Origin: Pseudoneurospora amorphoporcata
Lineage: Eukaryota > Ascomycota > Sordariomycetes > Sordariales > Sordariaceae
Assembly: GCA_033297205.1 (NCBI GenBank)
Contig: MU859117.1
Location: 1 to 64,000, forward strand
Direction: 5' to 3'
Length of the DNA: 64,000 nucleotides
The first letter of the stretch is position 1. Each line of letters starts with the position of its first letter. A model generated the notes under the pieces. The model was given only the letters and a program-made list of their open reading frames with translations, made no database searches and was not told the DNA's origin. Both the position numbers and the translations under genes were made by a program. Of this stretch, positions 12,401 through 24,835 are shown piece after piece.

Positions 12401-14506
12401 GGCAAACAAACTTAATATGAGACAGCGGCCCCTTTGCGAACGAATACACAGCACTAGCGTGTATGCGCCGACGCGCAATAGTTGCGAGGATCTTGGCAGA
12501 AGTCGCTGTCATCAAAGGTTGACAGATGGATCACCGCCTATTTCCATCTTCGCTTTCCGACAAGGGACTGCCTCGTCCAATTCGTCCCATGGAAGCCTCG
12601 AAAGAGCTTTCAACACCCATTAACATGCACCTTTTCGGCACGAGAGAAGGTTGCTTATTCCAAACCATGTCCTCTATTCCCAGCCCAGCTGATGAGGCCG
12701 GAAACAAAGCGGCCTGATGATGCGAGAGCGATGCAGACATCCGAATATCTACCCAGCCCTGTGGCATACTAAGCCCCACGAGACAAGGCAACCTCTATAA
12801 CACACGTCTTTGCACCTGCATCTCCTTTTACACCTGTTTGGCCTCGTTTTGCCTTGCATTATCACTCCCCATGACTTTGCTTGTCTCACCTCCCACTCGG
12901 CCAGCGAGTGAACAAGGGCTACAGAGACGTGAGGAAACCAGGAAACGGTGGGGATAAGGAGGTACGTTGGAGAGTACGGCTTTCTATCAACAGCTGGGTG
13001 AAGACGTGAAAGCGCCAGGAAACATGACGAGACATCACGCGATCTACAAGGTCTGTTGGCGGTCGTCGCTTGTGCTACACTATATGCCCTTCCCGTACGA
13101 ATGACGGTGGGTGACGACTTTGACAGGAATTTTGAGAGTTTATTGTGTTGACTTGACAATGCAGCACCATACAGAGCTGAAAGACTCCGTCATCTACGGG
13201 AATTTCCGTGGGGTTAATGTTACCTGTCATCCTGTGCACAATATTCAAATCGTGGGGTCTCCGTTTTACCTTTGCTCGGTTCCTAAGTCTTTATGCCGGA
13301 GGCTTCCAAGTTCTGAGCTGCTGAGGCTCGGTCATGGCATAGATGCTCTGTTTTCTACACAGAAAGTGCCTCGAGAAGCCCAAACTACCCTAGTCTCTGT
13401 TTGAGGAAAGCATGTGAGCGAACGCCGCTTCACTACATAGAACTGTATCATCCAAATGATAGAGATGGGTATGAGAGGCCCTCTACCCGATATCTCGCCC
13501 TGACAGCAAACGCGAGAAGACAGGAACGTATGACCATCCTCAGTGAAGCCGGTGGGAAGAACAACTGCAATTTCATGATGATGTACACGAAGAGAGTGAC
13601 TCAAGTTTGGGAAAGTACCCTCTACGACACGGTACTCAGGCTCTTGTTCCCTGGCAAGATCAGTCGGCCGTCCATGAACAGCTCACCGTTTTTCGTTCCT
13701 CGGCAGGGTCAGCCCCGACTTGGATCTGACTCAATCATACCTGCCTGAAATCGGATCGAGGACACGCCATTTCTCTGTTGATGGCCATGAACAAGGCCAC
13801 GCATGTGTGCCTACGCATGCGAGTGTTTGTGTTATTGATGCCGATGCCTCTATGTCAGGCAGTCAGGTGTGTCTGACTCTATGTAGATATCCGGGTACAC
13901 TGGCCAGTCTGTAATGCCCGGCTTCAATTGCCCCAGACTGTCACGGACGCATCCTTCTTGTTGCTTGACTTGCCACTACATTCATCCTGTGTGTGCCGTC
14001 TATCTCTCAACCGGGCAGCTGCTAAGATTAGAGGACGATGCGGGAATGGTGTGCCGAACAAAGATGGAGCGAACGAGATCGTGGTTGGTGTCACGAGCCT
14101 CATCATGCTCTATGCAACTCTCTTCACTCCAACCTATCTGACGGGTCCTTACACCACCCGATTGATGGAAATTGGTGATTCCCCGCCACTCTTGAATGGG
14201 GAAATGAGCATGGATATTGTGATAGCGACACATTATCGACAGGCTAGGCCTTCGAAACGACGCGGCTTCAGCAATAACCGAGCCTGTCATCTTCTTCCCC
14301 AGGACATCTATGCACCCATCCATACCTTCAGGCTGGCACTATTGATCCATGTCTCTCGGATAATGGCATCTGGGTCTTAAGGCAACCTGACACCCACAGA
14401 GCGGTCAGTCGTCAGGCACACACACAACGGATACCCGCTGAATGCTCCCCATTGTCCACGTTTTGACACCACGACAAAGGGAAGTTGTGGAATATTTGCA
14501 GTTTCT
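9469..14506. other. Gene-poor intergenic DNA, left part of the desert
   Basis: The first few hundred bases are the 3' untranslated region of the TFIIIC gene. After that I find no coding sequence with recognisable protein character. The longest open frames (10278-10895 and 10396-10920 on the minus strand) are Ser/Cys/Pro-rich, overlap in different frames and look like chance. Base composition is balanced, so it does not look like a transposon graveyard mutated by RIP. I see no tRNA. Confidence 0.6.
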
Positions 14507-14508
14507 TA

Positions 14509-14710
14509 CAGTAAAGACCCCTGATGATGCAACTAATCCGGGCACCATGGGGGAGGCCAGAAATCCTTGCATTAACTAGGCAATTTGCATTTACTAGGGC
14601 CTCACTTACATACACAACTGGGAATGGAGGCCGCCAAAATCTTTGCACTAACTGGGTAAATTTGTATGCATTTGCAGAAGGCGGGCTTGCAGTATCAGGG
14701 GTCTTTACTG
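14509..14710. mobile_element. MITE of Tc1/mariner type (TA-flanked, 17-bp perfect terminal inverted repeats)
   Basis: The ends are perfect inverted repeats of 17 bp, CAGTAAAGACCCCTGAT at 14509-14525 and its reverse complement at 14694-14710. Similarity continues to about 24 bp with two mismatches. Both ends are bordered by TA (14507-14508 and 14711-14712), the target duplication of Tc1/mariner elements. The 202-bp body has no transposase. It contains two diverged direct copies of a segment of roughly 45-50 bp (about 14549-14593 and 14621-14671), each with GGAGGCC then TTGCA(T/C)TAACT. An open frame running through it is incidental. Confidence 0.85.
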
Positions 14711-14712
14711 TA

Positions 14713-17700
14713 TTCTCTTTAAGGCCCTTTCTTATGCACGCTTTTGGCGCTTCTCTCAACTCTTCTCTGCAGAAAATCACCAGACACATGGCAACATCTT
14801 GCCTACATGCCAATATCTGGACTTCAAGCTTTGGCGAGGTGCAGAGCGTACCGTGCGAAGAAGGGTTGAAGACCATGAAAAGCCCTCATTTATCGTTATG
14901 TGATTCGTCACGATCGGGCACCGATGCTTTGGAACCTCGGAGCTTGTCTTTGGAAGAAAAAAAAGAAAAACCTTGGAAAAAACAAGGACAGATTCAACCA
15001 CAACACTACTGCATTGCAGACCTCGCTTTTTCATCACGTAACTCTATCCCGCCTCTCTGTCATCTTTCCTGTACTTTTGAAAGACTGTCCCCGTGCCGAG
15101 GTTGGCTTCCGAGCATCTGATGCCATATCGCAGTAAGAAGACGGCGAACGGAGGAAGGACCGAACCACACAGGGTTTGGCAACAAGCACCGGGAAGTTAT
15201 TGCCCTCATGTCTCACACTGTAGGTTGCGTTCCAGTACGAATCGGGCGAACGAGAGAGTAAGATTCGACAACGAAGAGAACAGAGCCAGTGACAGAGCGA
15301 GCCATATATGTGACCCCCGAGGGTGACCAGTCAAAGACAGACCAGCTAAGCCTATCATCAGACAGGACCTGACTATTATGTAGCTAAGAACCGTAGAAGT
15401 CGATGACTTATGCAGGTTTTGACCGTTCAGTGCATGATGCCGGTCATTCAGCAGTAGTCGTACCCTATGGGCTCGGCAAATGTTGTGAAACCAGACCGAC
15501 GGGGATCTCTTCTTGAGCAACGACGATGAAGGCAACGAAGATGGAGACGACGACGACGACGAATTTGACCTGTACGTTTACCGATCCTGGGTGACTACAG
15601 AGGAGAGATTGACAGAGACAGCAAGGATATCGCAAAGTCATTACGGTACGACATGGGCAGTCATGAGCCGTAAATGTCAAAAACGGTATTGAAAACGCTA
15701 ACTTTCCATGTCTCACAGGGTTCACTTCGACTTATGCGCCTGGCTACACTTGCGGACAAATATTCAGTTTCATTGCATCAACGGACACTAGCAAAACAAT
15801 GGTTACTTAGCCCCTTATTCTTATCCGTTTTCTCTCAACCCAGCTCGCCGGACAGCAAGGAACAATATGGGCATTCCCTCTCAGGTCGCTATGAACAACC
15901 CCTATCCTAGCTCCCACGTATACGAGCGTCCATTGCGTCTAGGCCATGGCTTTTATCTTTCTGTTTTCCTTTCTCGTGTATCTGACACGGGTATTCTAGT
16001 TCGCGTCTTCCAACGCACCTTCCTTTCCCAGTAGGCTCCGGGATTGCTATCGAGGGCAAGCTAGAGGAGGTAAGTAACTAACTACCTACTAATCCAACCT
16101 ATATAACTACCGGAACTTCCGGTCTACAGGACCATGTTTCCTTATCGAAAGGCCGGTGTAACACCGGCGAGAAGAGGAAAACCCATGCAGTCCCAAGACG
16201 TGACAGGTCGTATTGCTCCATCTATTAACCCAAAAGAAAGAGTATTACATTGGTCGGTCGGAAGTTTCTTCCTTACGAAACCAGCCAGCCTCTTCTCTTC
16301 CGGAACGGACAGAGGACTTTTTCCCCTGTCCAGTTTCGACGAAATATCAGTGCTAATGTGCTTGTCTGTATGTGAGTAATTAGTCCATGATGTTTTTCCT
16401 GTTCTGAACTGTACGTTGGGTCTTCAAATCACTGCCCAGCCGGATTTAGCTATGGTTGACACTCGCTCATTTGCCCTTCTTAAGTTCCGTCTTCCGTCTG
16501 CTGCCATTTAGACTCCGTAATTCGGAATATTTCTCATTGAAATCTTGGGCAACAACGACATAATTGCGTTTTTACGTTTCAAAGATTTTAGGCTGGAGCT
16601 GATGATAATGAGCTGGCTGAGTTCAGATTTCTCGCAAACCGTCCTTGCATGGATGTCAATTACATCCAGCACCGAAACGAATGCCCAGAGAACAACTTTC
16701 TCGGTAAGCCCAACCAAAGAACCACAACGGTCGCTTACAGTTTCTCATTCCATCCTCCAAGACCAACCCCCAAGAGCTGAAGCGATGACTACGGCGTAAG
16801 AAATTACGATGGACATCACAATGGACATCACGGGGAACATCAAGAAGATGATTAATCATATATTCCCAATCATCTTATTCGTCAAGTCCATCTCGCTACC
16901 TTACCCGGGAAAACCCGCACAATGAAGAGAACGTTATCATGTCCTCTATCTCTGGGTAACTCGACATGACATGGGATGACTGAAGGACGATCCCATCCCG
17001 AAGACCGAGTACCACAAACGAAGCAAACAAGAAAACGATGAATCAGATGCAGTGTCATCATGAAGCTGGGCACAGGTCTTGGGCTGCCCGGGCCTCTCGG
17101 ATGCCTCTAGGATAATCTTAGGTGGGGGGAAGGAGTGCCGAGTGATAAGGGCATTATGGGCTATGGCGGCATGACTTTGCTGAGACAAATGGTGAGTGAT
17201 GAATCACTTTCTTTGGCATTGTTATGTTGGTGGTAAGGTAGGCAAGAGCAGCTTGGGTTGTAGTTATCGTGACTTCCGTTCCCTAACTCACAGATGCTGC
17301 TGTGATCACCCGGAAGGCACGGGAAGGCAACCGCTACCCACCAGCCAAGGTCGAAAATGCTTGAGAGCAGGTTCACTTAGTTGCACATAACCGCAGAGGT
17401 CGATACATCATGTTTACGATGATAGCCACGTTCATAAAGAAGGAGTAGAGAATGAAACTTCATCCAACATTCTCCTTCATCACAAAACCACCCGTGCCGC
17501 CAAATCTAGATATCAGCGTAGGACAAGCACAAAACGTCAGGTCGCACACACAGACACGCGCACACGCACAGAGATGCCTGAGATCCGTAAACAGCATGAC
17601 ATGCTCCTTTCGTAGGAAGTATCACCATAACTTACAAGCATCGTACCTAACTTCCCCTATCATGGTAGATGCCATACCACCTTATCACATTAGTGAGAGT

Positions 17701-18054
17701 GGAACATTCTCTGGTACCTCCCTCTGTAAGGAGGGCTGGAACAATTCGATTCGTTCAAAGCAGGAGACAGGCACAACCAGGAACTAAATGACCAATGAAA
17801 GGCATGTTGGATCGCGATCGTACCCTGTCTGCGTATCACCAACCTGAGTACCATATTGGACCAACTGAGGATTATGGGGTTAACCTTCGCCAAAGATGTC
17901 CTTCTCAGGGGACGCTCAACGATTATCTCAGCTACCTACTTCAGAGTGCCTTCAACAAGCGACCTGACACTATTGACGTCTGTCAGACTTTGACTACCTC
18001 GAGCTCGGTAACGAAGTTTGTCCGAGGGCTATGCCACACACCCCAGCTCAAAAC
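14713..18054. other. Gene-poor intergenic DNA between the MITE and the assembly gap
   Basis: No gene recognised. Minor features are a CA-rich patch near 17540-17575 and a doubled ATGGACATCAC near 16809-16830. Open frames are all short and without protein-like composition. Confidence 0.55.
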
Positions 18055-18277
18055 GGGGGGGGGGGGGGGGGGGGGTAACGACAAAGCACCCAGCGTTTCT
18101 GATGGACTTGTGCCAGGAAATGAAAAACCCCATGCAACCAAAAAACAGGGCATCATANNNNNNNNNNCGCCCCCCCCCCCCCCCCCCCCCATGGATATCG
18201 ACATCGACCCGAGCGTGTATCTTGGACTTCTGCAGGAGAAGCATATACGCCATGCTACGACAAACCAGGGCATCCTT
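18055..18277. other. Assembly gap (10 N) with G21 and C21 runs and two diverged copies of one sequence
   Basis: Ten N occupy 18158-18167. To the left is a run of 21 G (18055-18075) followed by an 82-nt segment; to the right a run of 21 C (18170-18190) followed by a similar segment. The two segments align in the same orientation at roughly three quarters identity: shared words include TGGACTT, GCCATGC or CCCATGC, and CAGGGCATC. Equal homopolymer lengths beside a gap suggest contig-end artefacts rather than biology, but a real diverged tandem repeat is possible. Any frame across this place is unreliable. Confidence 0.8.
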
Positions 18278-19581
18278 CGGACACATGGGAGCCATGTCCC
18301 CATACCTATCCTATCCTATCCCCTTGCCAGCCTGCCTGCCTACCAAGCCTAGCTAACCCCCGTTCGATAACACCTTGCCCCTTTGCTCCCAGTCCTCCCG
18401 CCCCGCTCGCTCGCCATTTTCATGACCACTTACATATGGCATACCATCGTGAGTGGAATGCTAACCAGGCTTTTTGCGGGGAGAAGGGAAAAGAAAGGGA
18501 ATAGCACGGTTACTAAGATCGTTCGATTGATCGATGAGATGCATGTCAGGTTGTTTGGTGCCGACGGCCAACTACCGGTTGAGGGGTCCTTGATCCTAGG
18601 GAAAAAGCGGTTAGAGAAAGGACATGGAGGATTTGGACGGGGGACGGACGACAAGGGGACTCTGGATCGGATCAATGAACAGCGAGGTCTTAGTTTACGT
18701 GGACTAACCTCTCAAGTTTGGAGGTAGGTATTAACTTCCCAATTAACTGTATTGTCAACGAGTATCCGTCAGCGTAACCATTTGAGCCTCATTGCATGTA
18801 ATGAATAACAATGAGTATGATGAGGACAAGTAAGATTGTGGTAATGAGGGAGTATGAAAAACTCACCACACATAGTACCAGGAAATCTTTCCGCTTGGTC
18901 GCTCTGTGTTTCTTCACGTGTTGATCGATCTCCGTTTTTTGCATATGTCCGAGAAAGGGAAAGGAGGAAAAGATCAACAGGAAAACGTTCGACGGAAGAA
19001 GAGCACTGCAGAGATCTCCCCATGGGGCGCAGGATATTGATCCCGGTTCCGCGACCGAGCCAATGCCATCTCTTCGATTCTTCTCTCCTCTGTGATTTCC
19101 TTTCTCTTCATCGGAAGCTGAGACACTGACACACATCTAGCAAAACCTACCCATATACATAGTACTCAACTACCAACTCGTGGCGAACACCTCAGCCCCC
19201 AACAAGAAACCTACAGTATCTCGCCACCAACGCATTTCATGATCCGCGCAAGATCAGTCTGAACTCGGAACTATACCCTACTACCAGGCTGGTCTGGTGC
19301 TGTGCTCAGCTTTTGCTCACGTTACGTACGCGTCATTGGAATGAAAGCATCAGCGTCAGCAACGTAGTTTCTCCCTGCCCAACCGTTCGTTCATGCACTC
19401 GGGCACTCGGGCAATCAAACAACGCAACGCAACCAACCGTCATGCCAACCAGCCAACCAACTGTAATCACCTCCCGTTCGTAGCCAACCGTTTCTCAGTA
19501 GCCGGTAAGAGTAGCCAGTCCGCAAAGGCAATCTCCTGTTTTCGTCGTTTCGGCAGACTATAGCCGAGGAAACGAACGGTT

Positions 19582-19590
19582 ATGATGCTG

Positions 19591-19623
<33 letters not shown>

Positions 19624-19631
19624 ATGATGAA
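19582..19631. repeat. ATG/CTG trinucleotide microsatellite
   Basis: A run of triplets: two ATG, a block of CTG interrupted once by TTG, then six ATG. It is a simple repeat and lies in no recognised gene. Confidence 0.9.
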
Positions 19632-22600
19632 GATTTGCGTAATGGCGATGCCTTTGCTGAGCCCCTCCAAACCCCTTCAATGTATATACTCGGTAGCGTT
19701 ATAGTGATTGGAGTTTGTCCCTTTGGTACACCACAATGGGCTGGCAGTTAGGCGGGATCAATGGCCACGACTATATTGGTCATTTGCTCCGAGTCGATAC
19801 CAGCATAAGCGATCGGTCGTTGATAATCATGAAGTGTGACTGAGTGATCCCCGATCATAATCATCATTTTCCACAGTACACGAAGTCCTGCCCATTACGG
19901 CGTTATCCAAAGTGCAAGTGCGAGCACGGGCGGGATTGGCCGCAACATGAGCCAACCGGCCGGCCGGCAGGTAGGCACTGGTATGTGTATGTATGCATGG
20001 CGCAAGGGTCCAGTCGGGGGGCCTTCTGTTGGCAAGCAAATGGGCAGACGGAATACCTGGAACTAGACTGGGCGAAGGGGGACGGGAGACGAATGAATGG
20101 CGGTTAGGAATGGAAAGCATTTGCCTGCCCGGGCGAAGGGTGCAAACGAAGCAAAGGATTTGCGGGCGGGGTCTTCCGACTTTCTGCAACAACTTGGAGG
20201 TCCCGGAGTCCGGAGTCGGATCCGGTACGTCCGTCTCGCTTCGGGTCCCCGCCTTGGACGGAGTTTGGGGGAGTTCTATGGGTGGGTGACCGCCAGCAAG
20301 CCCGGAGTGAGTTAGTTAGAACTGGGGTTCGCTCACTAGAAGGCTCAGGTACCACTTGGCTGCTCATGGCTGGGTAAGGTACACAGGTTGCCTAAGCCCA
20401 AAGCGGCATGTATATTGTCCATCCGTAGCGCCTACCGTGCTATGTTTCTATGTCTTCTTCCGAATTGTTCTGACAACCAAGTGCCTGATAAATCGTCGCT
20501 TTGCGATTCTTTATGCTGATCGTCCAGACCATACACACATTTGTATGCCAATGGCCTGTCTGGTGGTGGTTCACTAGCGTACGAGACGTGAGACGTCCAA
20601 GAAGCTCCAAGATCATGAAATGGAACCGGACCGATCTTCGGGATGTCTGGAATAAGAAGGTGCAGTGCAGTGGTGAGAAAGTGCTCCTGCTCTCACGCAA
20701 TCAAGCAAGTGCAGTGGAAGCAAGACGAAACGTTACGGGGCAGTGACGGCCAAGAGAGCCAGTGGGAAGGAACGGATAACTACAGCGCTGAGTAGTATTC
20801 ATAACGTGGAGGCAGGAGCAACCAGAAAGATTGATGATTTTAAGTGACGAACAAGCACACAAACCCGCAAAGACAGAAAGGAGAGCTTTTTAAGCGGCTG
20901 GTGAGTAAGGGAAAAAGGTGTGTTTTCATGTCTGTCTGACGTGGCTAGACTGGAGGATGGAGACTGGAGACTGGATGGAGCAATATCAAGATCTAATCGA
21001 GCAAAAGAGCGCAATTCGATTGATAGGGCGGATTTAATGGCCGAAAATGGGGCAAAATGCTACCCTATATGAGCTTGACTTGGCCGTTGTATGGATATTG
21101 TTGTTTAGTCAACATGCGTGGTCCTAGACTATTCACCGTAGCTCAAGTCCTACGGGTAGACCGATAACGGGTGCCCGATCCTTTTTCGCTTCTCGTGGGC
21201 CCTTCAGATCCATTCACCATCGCCTAGACGAGTCTCGCGAGTGTATAAAAATGCGAACAAGTGAAAACGAGAGCGAAGCTTGGGGGCGGGTAACAAGGCG
21301 CGATGTGCTGGCACGTTGCATTTTCCTAGGATATGCCTGGATCTGAGAAAATGAAGAAAGAAGCTAACGTGCGGTTTTTGCTGTGCCGGAACATGGACGG
21401 AAAAGTAGAACAAACTCCTCCCCTATGGATTCCTATGGAGTCTTCAAGAGGAACTGTGATAGGACGGCTAGAACTTAACCGCTGTAGTTCGTCGTTGGAC
21501 GTGGAAGATCATGATAGTTACATGGAGTAAATGCCAGCCTTGGATCAGTACCAAGCTCATGCTTGTAAGCGGCGCAGAAGATGGGGCGAGGCAGCTGATC
21601 GTTGTAGGAACGGGTACGGCAAGGTAAGGTAAGATGGTAGAATAAACAGATAGAACAGAAAAGGTTTGGACGGAACCAAGTCCGTATCGAAAACGAGAAC
21701 ACCCTAGTGGGGGCCGAGGGCAGTAGAGAAATGGGCAACTCCCATGCAAATAAGACGGTTGAATGAGGACTGACCTGCATCCAGTACAGTGACTGAAACT
21801 TTGGGACACCTAGGAAGGGAATGTCAGAAAGTTGCATATTTTCCCATGCTTCACTCATTAGAACCATGCCTCTGCATGCAATAAGACGGTGTGCCCTACG
21901 CGTGGAGGTTTTCGTGGGTGATTGCTGTTTCCGAAACTCTGGGGGTGAGGTACCCGTTACAATCGTCGATTTGCGACAGCCCGCAGACGCCTTCTTTTCC
22001 CTTTGGCTGTTTGACTTTATAGTATGGTCGCACAGGATTAGGGGGTAGCATCAATCCCACTTCGCCCACGCAGATATATTTTTCTTGTGTCTTGAGAATG
22101 CAATTGATAATTTGTAGCATTGGTGGCGTAGGCGCGAAGTGTCGAGAGCAGTGAGACCGGGAAAAGAAATTTTCATGACGAAGAGAGATTGAGGTGATTC
22201 CAGTTTCATCTTGCCGTCCGTCCTCTAAGATAACCATGACAGGTCACATTGAGAACCTCGACGTCCACGAACTGCCACTTTAAGTCTCCCAGCAAGGTTG
22301 ACGACGTGCAGGAATAGTCCGAACCAAGTGGAGGTCAATGACGGTCTAGAGAGAAAATGGCGACAGGACGTATTCAAGAAGGAAAGAGGCAGTGTCTGGA
22401 CCGTTGTACTTCGCCATGTTAGACGGCTCGTGGCGGGTGCGGTTGGCTCAAATGGCCAGCGGCATGTCAAGCTGCTTAGGCGAATGACGCATGAGGAATA
22501 TAGGCAGCCATATGGCAGGACTATCCTATGTAGGGTAAGATGGACTTGCCAGAAATTGCATGAGAGTCCGAAACCGTCTCAGGTTGAAAGGCCATTGATG

Positions 22601-24757
22601 TGGCTTTTCGTCTAGAAAATGGATCTGTCAGGTTACACAGACCGAGGTCTGGCCTGCGTTGCACTGCAAATTGAAGCCGGTGAAGATGGGGTTTGAGACA
22701 GCTTGACGGCCCCTCACCGAACAGGTTTCAAACGTGACAGGTCATGGTCCTGTCGGGTTCGTAACCTCTCTTTTTGCAACCAAGCACCCTGCTTCTTGTC
22801 GCAAGATTTCATAAAGGCTGGAAAAAGGCGAAGAAAAAAGCATGGCCTTGGTGTTTTCCTGCTGACGTTAGGGGATCCCGTAGAGACACGACGGTGGTCC
22901 GCGATAGCCTGGCCAAAAGATGGTGTGTCGAGAGAGACGACTAATCTGAACTTGTCCAACGGAGGCTCAATGTTGGTAAGATCTCTGGATTGTGTGGAAC
23001 AATGTCACCCACCACTGCCGTTTGTACTGTACCCAGAATTGGAGCTCCCGCAATCGTCAGTCGTCGTCCGGCGTTGGGATTGACCACGTCCCGTGCATAT
23101 ACGGACCGCATGTCGCCCAGCGACGGAGTGGTGTGCTTCTGCGCTAAGGGAAGGACAACGATCAAGCATATCTGGCCAATTCCATCAACTCCAAGCCTAT
23201 CCTCAAATACACTGTCGTTGTTGCGGGCCGACTGTGAAACCTTGACGTCCCCCAACTTTGGCAGATGACAGGTGGTATTCGGATGAAACGCGATAGTTAG
23301 TAAGGTTAGGCTGATGGTAAGTTGGTAGCCGAGATCAGCTGTCTCTGCGCGTGAGATGCGCGATGCCGAAAGGGGCAGCCACAACTCGGGGACCCGGAGA
23401 GGGAAGGACCGGAATGCCCACCACCTGATTCGTCTCGGGAAAAGCTGGGAACGGAACTCGAGGCGCCACCCGAGTTTCCTATGGTGAAGAATTTCATGAG
23501 GAGCGAGACGCGCCATAAGGAACGATGGGTCTCAGATCAGCCACGCGCATCCGAGAAAATAGCACTGAGACCAAAAGAGGGTATTCCCATGATGGTCAGT
23601 GGCGGGTCCGGACCTGAGAAGAACCGCAGTGCCGGGTGTGGTGGAATTTGGGGCCGTCCACCGCTAAGCATCTGTGGACAACAAACTTGGGCAGCATGTG
23701 GCAACCGGCATCGTCAGCCTCGCTGGCGGGCGAGTTGAGAAGGATGGATGCCATGGGGGAGGCCACGGGGTGGTAGTTATTAGCGGAGGGGTGCAATGAT
23801 TGCATCCATACGGAACACGTCGACCAGACGTTATCGATAATTTCAAAACGCCACTGTATTTCCCGAACGTATAAGCATACGAACAGAAGACCGGGGAGGG
23901 AGGGGATTGATAGGGACACCTGGTCAAGACGGTACCGGTTCTGGGGATACTCGCATGGATGACTTTTGGGTATCGATACCTACTGTGCTCATCATGTCGA
24001 TTCCTGCGTCGCGCCAACGAAGCTTATCGTAGGGATGAGCATGGGGAGGTAGGGGAGTAAGGAGGCAGGTCAGACATCCCAAGATAATGTCAGGCGAGAT
24101 CTGCTGGGGTTCGGTTGCGCGCATGACCGCTGTAAGCTTGACGAAGGGGAAAGTCAATCGTAAGGTAATAACGAGATGCAATCGTGTTATTTTTATCGTC
24201 GGAGTTCAGTCGAAGCAAGCGAACGATATTGCGATATTCAGGTTGGCATCAACGGCAGATGGAGCACCGCACCTGCCTAATTTCGACGGTCGACATCTTG
24301 GACTAGGTCGTCGAAGGGAGTTGGTACATGCCTCTGCGTTGTAAGAAGGAGCGATTCAGGGAGCTCGGGCATCAGGCAATACCCGGTCTATAATTCTAAA
24401 AGCAGCACAACAATGGAAAGTAGCATGTAGCGACCCATTTCTTTCCACTACGTCATGAATGCACCCTTTTGCCAGCTGAAACTGCGAGAGCCCTCTGGCA
24501 CTCGAACGACGGAGCAGACATGATATTTCATATCAACACTTGAAAAACCAGCCAATCACCTGGCAGTCGCAGATGGTTTCAGTCCTTCTGATTATTTTTT
24601 TTTGATTTTTTTCTGCTCTTGCCGAGCTGGGATCTTCACACCCGGGCAAAAGTTTGTGAGTTCGGTGGGGAGAGAACGAGAGCCGAAGGCTTGGTTGTGG
24701 TCTTGGCTTCCGCGCTTGGTTGATACAGATTGTTGATGTATGCCTGTAAAGAGAGAC

Positions 24758-24835
24758 GTAACTTACGACCGTAATCCATACAGGTCTGTAAGTTACACAA
24801 CCTTCGTTTCAAAGTTTCAATACGGTGTGAAACTT
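24758..24835. repeat. Two adjacent hairpins
   Basis: The first stem pairs GTAACTTACGACC (24758-24770) with GGTCTGTAAGTTAC (24783-24796), nearly perfect with one small bulge. The second pairs AAGTTTCA (24812-24819) with TGAAACTT (24828-24835), perfect with an 8-nt loop. They could fold in RNA or be remains of a small inverted-repeat element. No function is assigned. Confidence 0.5.

Noticed and set aside
14524..15120. A 198-codon + strand frame
   Set aside because: Its first part runs through the MITE and the rest shows no protein-like character.
17795..18352. A + strand frame through the gap with Gly and Pro runs
   Set aside because: The Gly and Pro runs come from the G21 and C21 homopolymers and the frame crosses unknown bases.
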